This document shows, piece by piece, positions 10,165-22,594 of a DNA stretch of 64,000 nucleotides. The position numbers and the translations under genes are program-made. The first letter of the stretch is position 1. Every line of letters begins with the position of its first letter. The stretch comes from Lasiosphaeria ovina. Lineage: Eukaryota > Ascomycota > Sordariomycetes > Sordariales > Lasiosphaeriaceae. The notes below the pieces were generated by a model. That model made no database searches and was not told the origin of the DNA. It was given only the letters and a program-made list of their open reading frames with translations. The DNA is taken from positions 4,226,001 through 4,290,000 of the forward strand of contig JAULSN010000004.1 in the NCBI GenBank assembly GCA_033439765.1, written 5' to 3'.

Positions 10165-13100
10165 CTCCCTCGAAGGCGCTTCGCCAAGGCACGAGCAGCG
10201 AGCAACGGCCCTGCAAGAACCGGGCCCGCCGTCAACCTCGTCGATGCGCATGCCTCCCTCCCAGGTCGCTACGTACCTCGCCTTCCCTTCAGTCCACCCA
10301 TCGGTCGTCGCCAGAGTCGAGAGAAAAAAGGGCTTTAGCATGCACGCATAACAGGCCGTTTCTGCCACGCCCATCATCCTTGCATTGGGCAACCCCTGCC
10401 AGCGTCTTCGACTACGACAGGATCGCAGGACTTACATAGCACCAAAACGGTTCAATCATCGATATACCTGCCCAAGGGAGACCAGAGGGGCGGACTGCGA
10501 GCTGCCAAAATTGATCCTGAATACCTACTCCGTAGAGGCCTCGCTTTGTCGGGGCCGGGGCGATGCCCATGTGCAAACAAAGCAGAGGGTAAAAGAGTCT
10601 ACCTAGTTGTCAACGAGCATTTCCATTCCCACCGCCCGCCCGCCAAACCCGCCTGGCGGGAGCCAAAAATCCCGTGGGCTGGGGCGGAGGGATGAATTCA
10701 GCCAGCCAGTCCCGTTTGCCAGTCCAGCACCAGCACGAGGGCAGTGGAGGGTTTAGTGGTGTCTGGGCTGCGCTTCGATTGGCGAGAAGGGTCCGTCGTG
10801 GTTGGCCGTCCAGAGCGTTTCAAGTTGAACAGACCTCGACTCGCCCAAGAAGACACTGCGACTTCTCGATGTGTGGTTATCGATTGTCCTCACTCTTGAC
10901 ACGCTACTTGCACTAGCGCCGCGCCTGGGCTTCTGCAGCAACTCGGAAACTCTACTCAGAGACAAAAACATTCCATAAGCGGCCAAAAGGTTTGCTGCTG
11001 ATCCGCGTGTGTGCGAAACCGCAGTCATCGGATCTTTCGAGATTCCAGCCGCTGGCGAAGCATTCAAGACAGACCCGCCCGTTGACCAGTTCAGTTACAC
11101 CATTGCTGGACTGTCTCCCGCCACAGCCACCACCTAGGTACCTACCTGCCCTGGGTTTTACGTCGTGTTTGCTAGTGATAGATCCGAGTTCCTGCGTCCT
11201 TTGCTCCGTCATCGTCAGCCTCAGAAAACCGGAGCAGGCATTCGGCCGTTCCTGTTTTTGCTCCATTCCCACCCAAACAGGCCATAGAAGAAAAGCAGGA
11301 TCATCAGGGGGATGGGGTTGCACCGAGTCTCAGGCCGGAGTGCGGTCATTGGCAGAGCTGGCTGACGAACCACGGATGTGTTGCTGTCCATGATTGGACC
11401 TTGCGCACTCGGCCGGCATCAACTCGACTCGGACGGCGGCAACATCAAATCAGGCTTCGCGGCTGATTGGAGAATTGCTTGCAGCTAGTCGCTATCAGGA
11501 GGGGTGGGAGGCGAAAACTAAGTAACAATGGGCTGTCTTTCCAATACGAGCGATGGCATTTGCTGGACCCCCTATGCCTGACCGCCTTAGCTACTTGAGG
11601 TACTGCTGCCGATGATGGAGAATATTCCAGGGCTTGGGTTTGGGTTGACAGACCACCCGATCATGAGGATGTCGACCGTGACTGCCCACCGCACCGCTGT
11701 GGTGCATCTCCGAAAGTCAACCAAAATAGCCTGGGCTGCAGCGCCCGACCTCCTCCTAACCAACCTCGCCCATCCACCGACCCGCCTGCTTGGGCAGCAC
11801 AGTAACAGAATTTTCCCGGCATCGGCAGGTTGCACGGGTAGCCAGTCCATAATCCCCTACTAATTCAATAGGGACCTATTTTATATCGCGAGTTTCGGCA
11901 ATCCGGACACTGTAGTGAGTCGAGGGCGCCTTGGACCGGCGAGGGAGCCGCTGTGGGGCCCAGCCAAGGGCCGGCCGCTTGTCGGAACCACACCCATTGG
12001 GGGAGCTTCTGCGTCGACCAGTCCTTTTCTGAGAGCAGCATGAACCTCCAGATTGCAGGAGAACTGCTGGAAGCGGCCTCCTCCCGCCCGAGTCCGTCGT
12101 CCAAAATGGCAATCGCGTGTGAAATGGAATACTGTTATCTCCAGTGTTTACGGAGCATCTCAGTACAAAGTTTGGCCACTTGATACGGTCGGCTCCCTCT
12201 TTCTGGGGAATACGTATCCGTAGCTCACCTACACAGTGCGTGGCATCCAACCTCCACAAACCTCGCCTTCATCAATACTCAATGTTAACATCACGACCGA
12301 CCGGCAACTACATCCGTTCCCACGCAGAGAAGAACACGCGCGGCCCGCTTTGTGCGGGATATCCGCTGTCCTAATTGCTGGGACCGTGGTGTTTTTTTTT
12401 TTTTTAGCTTGCAGGTATATTTAGACTACAATGATCGCGTGGGTATCCGTATGCTCTTTGAGTTCTTCTACATAGAAGACGTGGTTACTGTAGCTACTTT
12501 GTCTACGGCTACTATTATCGATAAGAGTTTGCGCGTGGTCTCGAAAAGAAGAAAATGCCGGCTGGCTGGCCACACCCACATTGACAACCCCACCAAAAAA
12601 GCTGCGGGACCTTTCTTTCTTTGCTACTCCACGCGACGACTTGGCACTACGCAGCAGAATGGCCGCGGATACGGAGGGCGGCATGAGCTGAGGATTTCCG
12701 GCGGCCATGATGAACGGGCTGCGATGGAGATGGAATAACGGGCCAACCAAACGGTGCCAAACCGGGCGGCCGCACCCTCCTCCTCCCCCGGGGGGACACC
12801 CCCCCAAGGGGCCAACCTAGAGGGCGTCTTGAATGCCTCCATCTCGTTGCAAGGCAGCAACCGACGGGCATACATACATGGACAAAAGAAAATTGTAGAG
12901 AAAAAAAAATTCGCCGTTCTACTTTCGGGCAGTTTTTTATTATTTTCTTTTCCTTTCTTTCACCGAAGCACACTTCAGCTCTTCTGCACCTACCTTGACA
13001 CTCGCGCAGCAATGCAATGCAAGGCAAGGGCAATAAAAATTGCCCTTGGACGAGAGAAAGGTTACATACTCCTTTCTGCTCTCCGAAGCCTCGTCGTTCG

Positions 13101-13241
13101 GTCGGGAACTCCCCTTTCCAGGATGTCTTCTGGTGGTGACTCGCCGGCCCAGGGCATGTATAGCAAGCAAGGCCTTACGGTGGTCGTCGGAGAGATGATG
13201 CGACCGGTCGAGCGTCGGCCCTTAGTGACCCGTAGATAGAT

Positions 13242-13263
13242 AGGTCAGGTACCTAACTGACCT
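13242..13263. repeat. Inverted repeat AGGTCAG...CTGACCT
   Basis: Seven-base perfect arms (13242-13248 and 13257-13263) flank an 8-nt spacer containing GTACCTAA. It belongs with the recurring AGGTACCT-like motifs found in other gaps of this window. Confidence 0.75.
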
Positions 13264-16200
13264 GGAGGGATTTATCGCGGCATGAGGTCTGAGGGCATCG
13301 AGGGCTTCTTTTTTTTTTCTCGTGGTGTTTCAATTCCGGTCGTGGGTCGTGTTGCAGGCGGGTATGCCGCCGGTCAACTGGCCGGAAGCCTTTTTTGTCA
13401 CGAAACGAGATTTCGGAAGGGGGCTTGCTTGCTGCTTCTGGTGCTTCTTGCAGTCAAGGACTTTGCACCGCTGCGCATGCATACATACTGTGTTCTGTCT
13501 GTGTGTTGATTCACCTGAAGCAAATCTGCAATCTCGGGATTGCTGCTGATGAGGATCAATGAGACTGTGCGACAAGTATCCCATCCGCACGCACCTGTCG
13601 CACACACACACACACGGTGCAACGAGCCTTGCTTTGTGGTGCTCTCTGATACACGCCTCTTTTTGGGCACTGGGTGCGGGCCACACAGACCACACGCTGT
13701 TGAAGTTCCAAAACACTCTTGAGGACGGGACCGCCTCAGGTAACTTTAAAACCTGTGTGGTAACCCCCCCATTCCCATGATAAGATCTCCCAGAAGCACG
13801 GTATAATTACCATAGCGGTACCAGGCGAGACAAAGCACTCTTTGCAATCCCTACCACTTTCACAGTATCTGAATCGTTCGTACCAGAGTCCTCCTTTCTT
13901 CGTGCGTCATGCCTCTTGAGCCTTACCTTATTTGTGAGCGGACGTTCTTTCTGATTGTCCTGAAGAAGACTGCCGGATGGCGTCATGAGCTGGGAACGTC
14001 AAGGGTCAATCATGGTCCGAGCTTCCCCGTCAACTGGTCGCACCAATCACGTCCGGCGCCTAGGTGGCAGGGGGGACAGCTTCGTCTGATCGGGGTTCAA
14101 GAGAGAGCGGCGGGAGCGACGCATGGTTCTAAAATTGTCGCTGCGATATGCGCTCATCCCAGCGGGGCCGCTTCTTTCCCGTCTTTGAGAGAAAGAGACA
14201 GGCGAACTGGGCCTTTGAGCTTACTTGCGCGGACTCGGAAATAAACGAAAAAAAGAAAGAAAAAAAACTAAAAAAAAACTTCCAGTCTTTGTGAAAGATT
14301 CCCGCGCGGCCTGAAGACGATCAAGCTTCGCAGCGGCTGGGCTGAAAGTAAAAGGTTGGATCAGCCATGCTCAAATGAGTTAGCCCAAGGCTGAGGCCCT
14401 GGTGGCGTTTCCCCATGCCAACCCAAACTCTCTCAAGCTCCAATAAGAGCATTGTATCTGTGGGTTCTGTTGTTGGCGTCTGCGGCTGACGCCCTCGTCT
14501 TTGAGCTGAGAAAGAGAACAACAACCAGAACGGACAAATCAAAGCTCCGTCTGCAACCTGCAAAAGACTGAGATGACTGGCGGCGTGCGGGCTCACTCTT
14601 CGGCGACGATTTCCTCAAAAGCAAAGGCATTGGAAGCGTTCCGCCGATTGATTGATCTTGGCAACAATCTTTGACCAGGGGGGAAAGGTCGAAACGCTGG
14701 GCTTGCAGTCAGAGGTTGTTTGTCGTCTGAAGTCGAGCCGCGCCCATTCTCTCTATCCAGACAGACCCCGAACCCAAAAAATTCATCCGTTCTTTTTCTA
14801 TTTTTTACGCTTATTGTTTGTCTCGTCGTGTCCTGGTCCTTGTTGCCCCCCCTTCCTCCCGCGTACGGGAGCATCGCGGGATGATACGGCGCCTCCTGGA
14901 TCAGACAACTCCCAGCGATTCGGGTTCGGGTGGACGCGTGCGAGCGCGCGCGCGTGTGTGCGGATCCTTGCTGACGAGACGAGAGTGACAAGCCTCCGAG
15001 ACACTGGACATGGCCCCCGGTCCCGGAGTTTCAAACATTCGGCATCCGTGTTTCTTTCCCAGGATCCTGTTTGCCGTCGGCGTCTTTCTTTCTTTAGCTG
15101 TTTTCTGGGGGGTGTTTCTTCTTCACCTTTAGAGCCATTACCAGGTTGACCCGACCAAGGCCTTGTGACAATCATCAAGGTGGGCGAGGAAGCTTGTTCG
15201 TTTGAGCACATCGCCCCCCCCACGCCTCCCTTTTCCTTGGCATTTACTCTGGTTTGGGATTTTCTTGGTACTACTGTGTGCCAGCGTCAATGGAAACGAG
15301 ATGTGATTGTGGATAGGGGCTATCAGCTTAAGATCTGTCTGGGGGGGCAGGCCGCAAGTCCGAAGAAGAAGGCGCAAGCATGGAAGACGCACACACGACT
15401 GGGTGCGCCTTCTACAACAAGAAGAACTCTCTTTTAGCACCAATATCCTGTAGTCAACCTACTTCGGAAGGTGCATCCTGTCATCCAAGGCAACCCAAGC
15501 TCACCGCTATCTTAGCTATGGATACTGCGAAGGGTTTCCATTCGCAAATCCCAGATCAAAACCCGCAAGTGCGCGAGAGCATAGCCCCTTTTGCTCCCGT
15601 CCGTCTTCCATCCCACGTGAAGGCAGCCCCGCCGGGCTTCCGGGAACGGAGCTCGTGGGATGACGATGACTTGGTTTATTGGGGGCTGAGCCGGAACGTT
15701 TGCGGGCTTGCTTAAGCTCCTCCAGCCAAAGCCTTCCTCCGAGGGCTGTTTTCTCTTCCTCAAGTTTCCACGTGTTCGGTCCGTGCTTGTCACCACAACT
15801 CACAACTAAGAACCGCATTCGTCCCCATGTCTTCGGTGTCGATGGCTCGTGGCCCCGAGACAATGCAATCAAGCAAGATACAACACAGACATGATTGCAT
15901 ATCTGGCTTCTAATGCCCCGGATTCTGCCTCGGCCAATGCTCTCTGTCGGACTTTGCTGTCTTGGCTGCGCAGGCTGAGGAAGATATGCAGACGTTTGGA
16001 TTGTCTACGAAGTTTAACCCGCTGAGTTGTCCACAGTCGCCGCGCGCGTGGCTGAGGCGGACTCTGGGGACGCCATCTATACGCAACTGTCTACTCGACT
16101 GGCCGGGACATGCCCCCAGGGGCTCTCGACGGCACATGCGGCTGATAGGCGAGCCATGACAGTGCTATGCCGAATGTCTGACTTTGAGGCTTCGGGGTCC

Positions 16201-16625
16201 GATAACAAACGAGAGACGATCTTGAACACTTTGAGAGATGGAGACTTCTGGGTCAAGTAGGTTCCATGTATTCGTGGTTGAGTGGGTTATCAACTGCCGT
16301 GACGCCTCCTCGGTTTTTATATTGACTACGCCGTGTATTGGCGAGGTCCTTCTTTGGTCCGGATTGCCCCCCACAGCTCACGCCGCCAGCCGCCAACATG
16401 TGCGCCAACAACATGGTACGTACATTTCTTTCGCAAGAAACGACATAGGGACAGAGAGAAGCATATGACATGCGCTCACGGGTAATAAGGCGGCATCGGT
16501 ACCTGCACAGAAGGACATCTCAGGGTCAATCTCATCTGCATCTGTTGACGGCGCGTACGCGAGAAACAACTTTATACGTATGGCACGGGTAAATTGAGCG
16601 AAACTACCTTACCCATCCGGCTTGC

Positions 16626-16657
16626 AGATGGGCATATGCAGTCAGACATGCCCATCT
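16626..16657. repeat. Perfect 10-bp hairpin, 12-nt loop
   Basis: AGATGGGCAT (16626-16635) is exactly complementary to ATGCCCATCT (16648-16657). It lies in the gene-poor region with no flanking gene within about 2 kb, so it is not an obvious terminator. Confidence 0.8.
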
Positions 16658-16776
16658 AGTCGTCGTGCAGCGTGAGGTCTTCGTGGTGGTTGTGCATACC
16701 GAGGTAACTCTCCGTACCTTGCAGCAGCTCTACTCTAATCTATATTTACACCTATATTACGAACCCGCCCCCCAGC

Positions 16777-16801
16777 CAGATATTATTCTGGATAATATCT
16801 G
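16777..16801. repeat. Perfect 10-bp hairpin, 5-nt loop
   Basis: CAGATATTAT (16777-16786) pairs with ATAATATCTG (16792-16801) around TCTGG. It sits about 120 bp from the hairpin at 16626-16657. Possible readings are a structured non-coding RNA, a small inverted-repeat element remnant, or chance. Confidence 0.8.
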
Positions 16802-18757
16802 CTGTGGCAGGCATAGCATTATCGACGCCCGGTCACCGCAGCCCGGGTTTTTCTTTGACAGCTGAGCGTTTGTTTTGCCCCATGGTGGCCTCGCAATCTC
16901 GAGGCGCAACCACCACCACCATCTTTCTCTTTATAAAAATTACCGTTGTTTTTTCCCGGCGAAATAAAGCAATACATTTTGGATAGCATAGAATTACTCT
17001 GGCGAGTCGTTTACCTTCAGGCAGTCGTGACCCGGGCACGCTGTGTTGTTGCTTTCGCGTTTGCCGCGCGGCTATGGCTGGTAATTAAGGGGTGGTCAAC
17101 TTGGGAGCTGGATGAGCTGGGTACGGATATTGTCGCGTAAAAGCCATGTAACATCTTGTTGCTCTTCTCGCTGCTACACACTGTGTTCGTGACTACTCTA
17201 CCGTGTGACTCTTCGATTTCGCCATTCTCAATCAAGATTGCTTTTGTCTGCTGGGTGTACTACCCTTTTCATTTTCTCTGCGTACATACCTACCTACCCG
17301 CCATCGGCAGTCAGCTCAACCTCGTGATACTCGAAACCGCGAGAGCAGCACGCGGCTCGATAAAGGAGCCACTGTGAAGTACCGAAATGTAGGCCCAAGT
17401 GTTGCCGCTGTCTGTTCAGACCATGTCTCTTGGCTATGACAACTCACGAGGTACAAGGCGTCTGTGGACAAGAGTTGGCACTTCTTTGCGCTAGCCCACC
17501 GGAAACTCGAAAGTCAGTATTATGGTAAATATTGTATTTCGTCTGCTCGACGAGGGGCTTCCACGGTGAAATCTATCACAAAGTGAAATGCCTTATACCC
17601 ATCACCACGCACACAGTGAAATGAACACAGTGAAGCTCAAGCATTTGCCGCGGTGGTACTATGGTAGATAATCCTCAACTGCGCTCCTATTGGTATGCAC
17701 ATGGTGACGGGTTTAAGACAATCACCACGCGATGATGCATCCAACACTGTGTAAGTCGCTATTCGCCAGAGAAGCCGAATAAGTAAATAAACAGTAAAGA
17801 AACAAGTAGTTGCTTGCCATGTTTACGTCCAAGCCGACCATCCTCAGCTTGCCATAGTTTCCACGTCAGTATGAACAAGTATGAGAAGTCCAAGTCCAGA
17901 TATATGTACCTAGTAGGCACATAATGTACATACACAAACACAACTACAGCGAGCTGTACAAAACAGAAGGAGAGAAACTGAACGCTCGCCCGCCACACCA
18001 TCATCAACCATACCTCTTTCCACTCCTGATTATCGCTCCTTGTCCCATCAGCACGAGACAGACACCTCGGGTCCTCTCAAGAGCCTGTTGTGGGCTCTCT
18101 CAGTTCAGGGCTTCAAGCCTTGGCTAGCACCATCACGAGACTATCACTATTGCTTGTTTGACTTTCACCACCAGAGTCTATGCCCCTCAGACCACAAGGG
18201 GAAAAGAAAAGGGGAACAAATAGAACTGCACTGCCCCTTAGATAGTCTGTAGAGAACTACGTTGTTTCTCTGCTGTTCTGGTGGTTATCGAAGCAGCAAT
18301 CTCTAGCAGCGGCAAGTGGGAGAACCGGCGGAGCAAACAGACAACTATGAGTAGACTCCATATCCAACAAGGTCTCTATGACTCGGGGATACTTCAAAAG
18401 AGAGAAAAAAACAGCAACCAAAAAACCAAAACAATTCGCCTAGGTACTTTGCCTCCATGAATGGTATCTTTTTGCTAATGACCAACACCATCAACTTCGT
18501 TTCCGTCATTACGTCGTTCTTGTGAATTCCCCTCGTAACCCACTTGCCCAACCCTATCCCATTCGCCCCATTTGTGCGTGAATCCAGAAGGCAGAAAAAG
18601 GAAACAAAACCCAGAAACACCAGACCAGCCCAAGAACTGGCAGTATTGAACTTTGTGACCCTAACCCCCCTCCCTTTTCAACCAGCCCGCCAGCCAGCGG
18701 GCCGGTAACCAGAAAACGTAGATCAAGGTCCCACCCCCATTCCACAGACCAGCGTCA

Positions 18758-20962
18758 CTACCTCCACAGATCCCTCCTCTCCCTCTTTGTTTCTCCTGTG
18801 CTGCTCTTGGGGCGAGGCCATTCATCCTCGCCACCGCTATTGCTGGCACGGCTGTTTCTCTCCCTGGCAGCTCCTCTCAGCCCCTCCGACGGTACAACCA
18901 AGAACCCGCCTCCGGCGCCGCCCACGAGGACACTCCTACGTGCACCACCGCCGCTGCTCCAGCCCGAGGCGCTGCCTCCCATAACGTCGGCACCGAGGCC
19001 GTAGCTGCTCAGAGGCCTCCCCGAGGCGCTACCACCACCACTCCGTCCGGAGGAAAAGTGGTTAACTTGAGCAAACGACCAGCTGAGCTCATCTTCGCCC
19101 TTGGTGAAAACCTCAAGCTTGGCTGGAAGGTTTGCGATACCAGCTGGACCCGTGGGGACTCCAAGTGCTGCCGTCGCAAAGGGGTTGTTGCTACTGAGCC
19201 GCTGTGGATTGTAGCCGGGCTGCTGCCACGCCGGCTGCTGTGGTGTGCTCTGCGTGCTGTATATAGATGACAGCGAGTCTTGCTGTCGGTGGCCGAATGA
19301 TCCCGGTGGGCTTCCAAACGGGCTGAGATGCTGAGGTGATGGGGCGAACGATGGGCTGCCCACCGGAGATAGGAAACCATGCGATGCCGACTTGGGTCCA
19401 AAGCCTGATGACTTGGGAGCACTGCTGCTGAGGGGGCGGGCGATACCACCCTCTGCAAAGGCAGGCGTGGGAGGAGGCAACCCTAGGAGCATATCAGGGA
19501 AGTTGGGGTCTCGGACGTAGAGCGCATGGAGATTTGCCAGGCCACCCGAGAACAGCGAACTTGCCAGGTAGTTGTAGTAACTCGGAGTGATGCCTGTAAA
19601 CTTTGGTGATGACACCGCCGCCGTGATTTCGAAATGCAGGGTCTCAAGACTGGGGGAAGAGAGGAGCGGAACATAAGCGGCTCCCGGCATAGCAGCTGCT
19701 ACGCTGTCAATTACGGATAGATGCTTGAGACCAGGCAGGTGGGCCAGAATTTCCTGCAGAGTCCAGACCGGAACGCCTGTGGTATTGAGTGTCAGGACCC
19801 GGAGAGCCTGGCGTGCCTCGGGCAGCTCAAGCCATGATTTGAGGCCCTCTACAGTTATATTGGGGACCTCGGTCAGGATAAACTCCTCGAGCGGGGGAAA
19901 TGGCGGGAGCATGGGGCTCCAGGCTAGGGTTTCGTCGCCGACGGACATGGTATCGCTGATCTTGAGGGCGCGCAGATTTCCCAGAAAGCCCAGCACCTGG
20001 CGTAGAACACCGGGGTCGATGTTAATGCGTACCAACTCCAACACCTCTAGCCTAGTCCACACAGTCCCGGATGCTAGGTCCTGTAAGCTGCGCTCCGAGC
20101 CCGCCGTGTAGGTCATCTTGCGCAGCTCAAGGGAGCGCGCCTGCACTTCGAGGCGCAAGGTGACATATGATGGCTCGTCAGCGAAGAGGCCTTCGGGCAG
20201 GTCGACGTAGCGGAGATCGGGCGTCACCGCAATGGTGCGAGCCAGGTCAGGCTGACACGACTCGCGCAGCATGTAGGGCATCTTGAGGAACTGAACGAGA
20301 CGGCCCAGGCGCACGGGATCCTCGCGCAGTGTGCGGGACAGCAACTTCAGGCGGGCTAGCGCCGTGTCCTCGGGCTCTCCATTGCGGTCGAAGTGGGAGC
20401 GGCGCTTGCGCCGTTCCGCCAGCTGGGCTTCTCGCTCGCAGTAATGGACTGTATCGATGCGTATGCTGTGGTATCTGCGGAGGAGAGGCGAACTGGTCAG
20501 CGGCCTGAAATGAATCCGTCCTGGAGTCAAATTGTCTTACAGCAGTTTTATGGCTTCCTTCCTCCACTTCTTGGAGACGGCGACGCAATGCGCCAGATCG
20601 CGCAAGTCGCACAACATACAGGCATCTTCGATAGCGCTCTCCTCGCACGTGTCGTAGCTCTCGTCGCGGCTGTGAGGACAGACGAAGGCAAAGATGCGCT
20701 CGAGGACAAGGGGCGGCAGGCTTGCGAGTGCGCGCGCAGAGGCTGCGGTGGGCATGGATGAGGGATTGTGAAGGGTATTGCCCCAGCCGGCATTGTTGCT
20801 CGGACCCAGCGGAGGACTTCCGAATGGCCGGTAGCTGCCGGGCCGAGAGTCGCCGCCGAAGCCGCCGCCATTCCCGGCGCTGGGGCCGAAGCCAAAGCCA
20901 AGGCTCGGCTTGCTGCTGTGGCCTCCGTCCTTCCGCTTGTCCTTCTTCCTGAAGAATTTCAT
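18758..20962 (-). CDS. F-box domain protein, 712 aa
   Basis: Two exons: 20962-20541 and 20474-18758, joined by a 66-nt intron (GTAAGA donor, CCGCAG acceptor); the phase matches. The ATG at 20962 (MKFFRKKDKRKDGG) is preferred; an in-frame upstream extension lacks such a natural start. After a Lys/Gly-rich head, residues about 78-140 read as an F-box: SLPPLVLERIFAFVCP, then DLRDLAHCVAVSKKWRKEA. A region of leucine-rich, LRR-like helices follows (about 160-390), for example LEVLELVRINIDPGVLRQVL and LPGLKHLSVIDSV. The C-terminal third is Ser/Gly/Pro/Gln-rich and disordered. F-box proteins link substrates to SCF (Skp1-cullin) ubiquitin ligases; the substrate here is unknown. Similar F-box/LRR proteins of unknown role are common in Pezizomycotina. 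Confidence 0.85.
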
Positions 20963-22594
20963 ATCGAGGGTGCGTAGAGAAACACTGCGCGCATAGCAGG
21001 CAGGGGGTACGGTTGCCGGTAGGGCTGGCACGAGGTTGGAAGAGAAGAAAAAAGGAGGATGGGTTCTCCGTCTTGGGAATGCTGGCAGCTTTGTATGTAT
21101 CTCTCCTATCTCGTACAGTAGTGGTCTGGCTGTGCCGCCAGTACGGTTCTGCCCACCTAATACGGTAGGTACTGTACCTAGGTGTTATTGTCTTGCCAGG
21201 CCACGCACAGCTGGGACCTGTCGGCAGCCGGAGGGACGGTTGTGGTTCGGGTTGCGGTAACCTATGGCGGGGGGCGTGCACTGGTGTGTGCCCCTCTTTG
21301 GATGCAGTCAGCTGCAGTGTGCCTAGGACCTAGCTCCCACAAGCGTTGGATGCTCCCTACAAGGCTCGAGGTTGGAGATTGATAGGTTGTTGGCGCTTCC
21401 CAATTGTCTCTGCGCCGTTCGGCCAGTAATTCGCCAATCTTCCGCAACGTCCAACATGAACGAAGATCGAGGTCAAGTGAGAAGAAATTGGAAACGCCAA
21501 GCTTCAAAGCCAGTGCTGTAAGTGACGGCCAACCACGTCTATTATAAGCGTGGGCTGAAGCTCAGCTTGTTTGCTTTTTGAAATTGCAAGACTGCGGCGG
21601 TGGGGGGACAAATGAAACCTGGAGACCATCAAAAACCGCAACGAACAGCTTATCAGTACGAGAACGAGCAGTCACCACCCCGCCTCGACGGGCCTAGAAC
21701 AGTGGATGAAGGAAGGCAAGGTAGGTACGAAGGGCAGCTCCTCAGGCGGGGTTGTCAGGCATTCCAACTCTTTATTACGGAATACTCCGTCCATACTACT
21801 CGTCCATTGCTCCCCCTACAAATCATCCACAGGTATGTAACTACCTTAGGTACAGTTATCCACGGACGGTGAACCCGAGCTACTGCGTATGCTCTCTTTC
21901 ATGTTTCTCGAGTCGATATCTCTCCACCAAGGAACATGCAGTGTCTCCGACGCCCCGTGCTGCCCGAGCACTAGGAATCCACAATTTCATCGCTTGCCCA
22001 AGACATTGATTGGCTAGCAGCTGCTGGTTGTCGAAGCGGGGAGCTGCATGCGGGGTGATCGCCTGCCCAGGACCTCGAGCTCGAGGTCAGACAATGGAAG
22101 CTCACCCGACCAGACATCAGTTGGAGCTGGTGGGAGCCTTGGTACCACGCCAGCGAGACTGTTTGACAAGTAAGCGCAAGTGAGTTTGTGACGTCTGACT
22201 TCAGTGGGCGTTATTGATTCTCTCGGGACGCCACCAGGTTAATTAGTTTAGCTCCGTGGTCTGGAAGTTCCGACTATCCAAGACTCATCCATACCAACCA
22301 GCAGTCGAGGCCGCCCGCTATTATTCTCTTTTGGCTCCGTCAAGACATGACGATGTTACTGTGTATACAGTAGAAATATATCCCAAGCTCAACACAAGCA
22401 AAGAAATATGAATGTAATAGCGAACACGGTGCTGCACGGTCCGGGAAAGGCGCCTTCCCCCAACTCTCCTCATTTGGTTTAGCGCGGCCATTCCCCGTGA
22501 CTAGTATGGCCCCGCCATTTTCTTGAGCACGTACCCCTCCAGTGGCTTCTTCCAGCATCTCACAGATCCCAACTTCAAACTTCAACGCTTCGCC
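20963..22594. other. Intergenic between divergent F-box gene and pseudogene
   Basis: Contains the F-box gene promoter and several TAGGTACTGTACCTAGG-like inverted motifs (about 21165-21185, 21718-21728, 21838-21853). An ACGGA-ATAC-TCCGT inverted repeat lies at about 21779-21792. No coding signal is seen. Confidence 0.5.

Larger units (their letters stand above)
9737..18757. other. 9-kb gene-poor region
   Basis: Despite its length I see no frame with coding character on either strand, and no tRNA or 5S signature. It begins with the promoter of the gene at 8543-9736 and ends with the 3' flank of the F-box gene. It contains short tandem repeats (10144-10164), an AGGTACCT-type inverted repeat (13242-13263), a CA run (13603-13615), A-rich tracts (14246-14280) and two perfect hairpins (16626-16657, 16777-16801) in an AT-richer part. 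Intron-split small genes could still be hidden here. Confidence 0.5.

Noticed and set aside
13603..13615. CA run and other microsatellites considered as possible CRISPR or satellite arrays
   Set aside because: Short simple repeats only; there are no spacer-repeat units, and CRISPR is not expected in a fungal nuclear genome.
14593..14991. 132-codon minus-strand frame
   Set aside because: Arg/Ser-rich random composition, no splice-linked neighbours or motifs.
15995..16030. GTTTAACCCGCTGAGTTG resembling the start of fungal large-subunit rRNA
   Set aside because: The match is only a few bases; flanking sequence has no ITS2/LSU similarity and no rRNA continues.
20247..21281. 344-codon minus-strand frame over the F-box gene
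   Set aside because: It runs through the intron and in the wrong phase relative to the F-box/LRR exons; Arg/Pro/Ser-rich shadow composition.
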